Positions 62,858 through 64,000 of a stretch of DNA of 64,000 nt are shown here, piece by piece (position 1 is the first letter of the stretch; every line of letters starts with the position of its first letter). The stretch is from assembly GCF_026240945.1 (NCBI RefSeq), contig NZ_JAPFPY010000018.1:1-64000 (forward strand). The letters are read 5' to 3'. Both the position numbers and the translations under genes were made by a program. This stretch comes from Mycolicibacterium sp. J2. GTDB lineage: Bacteria > Actinomycetota > Actinomycetes > Mycobacteriales > Mycobacteriaceae. The notes below the pieces were generated by a model. That model was not told where the DNA came from and searched no databases. It worked only from the letters and a program-made list of their open reading frames with translations.

Positions 62858-63920
62858 CGTAGGTGCCGGGGCTAAGCCCCCGCTGGGCGAGCCATGGCAC
62901 CGGGTCGATGCGGTTGCTGCCGTTGAGCAAGACCTCGAAGTGGCAGTGCGGGCCGGTCGAGTTGCCGCGGTTGCCGATGGTGGCGATCTGGTCGCCGGCC
63001 ATCACGCGCTGACCGACCGACACGAGCCAGGTGTTGACGTGGCCGTACAGCGTGACGGTGCCGTCGTTGTGGCGGATCTTGACCCACGCCCCGTAGCCGG
63101 CGGTCGGGCCGGCGTCGATGACGGTGCCGTCGGCGACGGCCACGATGGGCGTGCCGATGGGTCCGGCGATGTCGATGCCGGCGTGCAGCACACCCCAGCG
63201 GTACCCGAAGCCCGACGTCCACACGCCCTTGGTGGGCATCACGAACAACGGCCGGGACAGCCGGGCCTCCCGCTCGGCGCGCTCCTGGGCGAAGGCGGCG
63301 GCCTTGGTGATCTCCTCGGCGTGCACCGCGGAGCTGGCGGCCGGTTCGACGGTGACGATCTGCATGCCGTCGGTCGACCCCGTGATGACACCGCCGCTGA
63401 GGCCGGCCTGCGCGCCGGTCAGGATGGTGTCCGAGGTGGGCTTGGCCGAGTCCGCGGTGCTCAGCGTGTACGCGCCGGAGGCGGTGGCGCCGGCGGCCAT
63501 GGCGGCGATCAGCAGGCGGCTCTTGACGGCGCCGACGGTCTGCTTGCGGTGCGCGCCACCGGCGCGCGGGCGGCGGATGTCGATGATGTCGGTCTTGGCC
63601 AGGCCGTCGCTGAGGTCGGTGTGGCTGTCCCGGTAGCCGTGGGCCGACGGTGCGGGCTGCTCGGATGCGAACTCACTCGGCACGGCCAGCCGCAGCGGGA
63701 CCAGATCGTCGGTGTCGTTGAGGTCGTCGAGCTCGGGAGCCGCGATGACGCGCTGCTCCTTGTCGAATGCCGAGTTGGCCCGGAAGTCGAGTTCGGGCAG
63801 GTCACCGAATTCGTTGAACGGGATGATGTCGGTTACTTCGGCGGCGGAGGCGGGACGGATCGGCTTGCGAGCACTCGTCGCGGTTCCCTTCGGGGAGCGG
63901 GGCGAACTGTGCTCAAGCAA
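62850..63920 (-). CDS. M23 family metallopeptidase (cell-wall endopeptidase)
   Basis: 356 residues from a TTG. A cytoplasmic/low-complexity N-terminus of about 130 residues is followed by one hydrophobic segment (SRLLIAAMAAGATASGAY), then a coiled stretch and the LytM/M23 domain with zinc ligands in HAGIDIAGP (HxxxD) and HCHFEV. GYGAWVKIRHNDGTVTLYGH is the usual M23 block. It likely cleaves peptidoglycan peptides outside the membrane. Matches Rv0950c; the longer N-terminus may be an anchor. Confidence 0.87.
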   Translation of the reverse strand: MLEHSSPRSPKGTATSARKPIRPASAAEVTDIIPFNEFGDLPELDFRANSAFDKEQRVIAAPELDDLNDTDDLVPLRLAVPSEFASEQPAPSAHGYRDSHTDLSDGLAKTDIIDIRRPRAGGAHRKQTVGAVKSRLLIAAMAAGATASGAYTLSTADSAKPTSDTILTGAQAGLSGGVITGSTDGMQIVTVEPAASSAVHAEEITKAAAFAQERAEREARLSRPLFVMPTKGVWTSGFGYRWGVLHAGIDIAGPIGTPIVAVADGTVIDAGPTAGYGAWVKIRHNDGTVTLYGHVNTWLVSVGQRVMAGDQIATIGNRGNSTGPHCHFEVLLNGSNRIDPVPWLAQRGLSPGTYVG

Positions 63921-64000
63921 CCTGCGATGTCCTTCTTTTCGTGACCTTGCCGTGATCTGGACCAGTAGGCACGGTAACGAAACGCGAATGTGAGTGGCAA

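Overview
The window reads as chromosome of an environmental, fast-growing Mycobacterium (Mycolicibacterium type). Pointers are the high GC with strong third-position bias over most of the window, a SigK/RskA pair, Ku with a three-domain LigD, F420-type LLM oxidoreductases, an Rv0948c-like chorismate mutase, UvrD1, and a gene order from mntH to the M23 peptidase that follows the M. tuberculosis Rv0924c-Rv0950c block. Presence of cobF, which the M. tuberculosis complex lacks, argues against that complex. All identifications are from reading the sequence; no database search was run.

1-14.5 kb: right part of an integrative element inserted at a tRNA-Arg(CCT) gene. Next to the tRNA lie a tyrosine integrase, an excisionase-like HTH protein, an FtsK/TraB-type DNA pump, an endonuclease VII-like protein and two small cargo proteins. 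Further left is a lower-GC, defence-like cargo: a truncated DUF262 (GmrSD-type) gene, a PD-(D/E)XK nuclease followed by a membrane protein, a small HTH protein facing a DNA methyltransferase, a McrB-like AAA+ ATPase, a convergent McrC/LlaJI-R2-like nuclease, and a two-gene operon of unknown function. No left attachment repeat is visible, so the element continues beyond, or was rearranged at, base 1.

14.6-16.0 kb: sigK-rskA with a SigK-like autoregulatory promoter. 16.1-33.2 kb: an L-arabinose/D-galactose locus. chvE-gguA-gguB-galT-galK runs rightwards; ytfQ-ytfR-ytfT-yjfF-like transporter, LacI regulator and aldose epimerase run leftwards; araB-araD-araA leaves from the same divergent region as ytfQ. 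All three promoters carry the same LacI-type palindrome (TGTTAACGTTCACA-like), so the LacI protein probably controls the whole locus.

33.2-64 kb: core genome. It holds mntH beside a gamma-glutamylcyclotransferase/poly-gamma-glutamate hydrolase fusion, small secreted proteins, a two-gene reductase operon and an LLM oxidoreductase each preceded by a KstR-type operator, Ku/LigD end joining, RNase HI, transporters and a ROK regulator, an AurF-like diiron oxygenase, cobF, an Fpg-family glycosylase, pgi, an aldehyde dehydrogenase, an orphan modA behind a remnant Mop gene, chorismate mutase (with a Phe/Tyr-rich leader ORF and a 23-bp triplication of its 3' end), uvrD1 and an M23 peptidase.

Most noteworthy: the methyltransferase/McrB-like/McrC-like cluster with its unknown companion operon, the sugar regulon operators, the attenuator-like chorismate mutase leader, the GRLGH-stop triplication, and the GGCT-PghP fusion.
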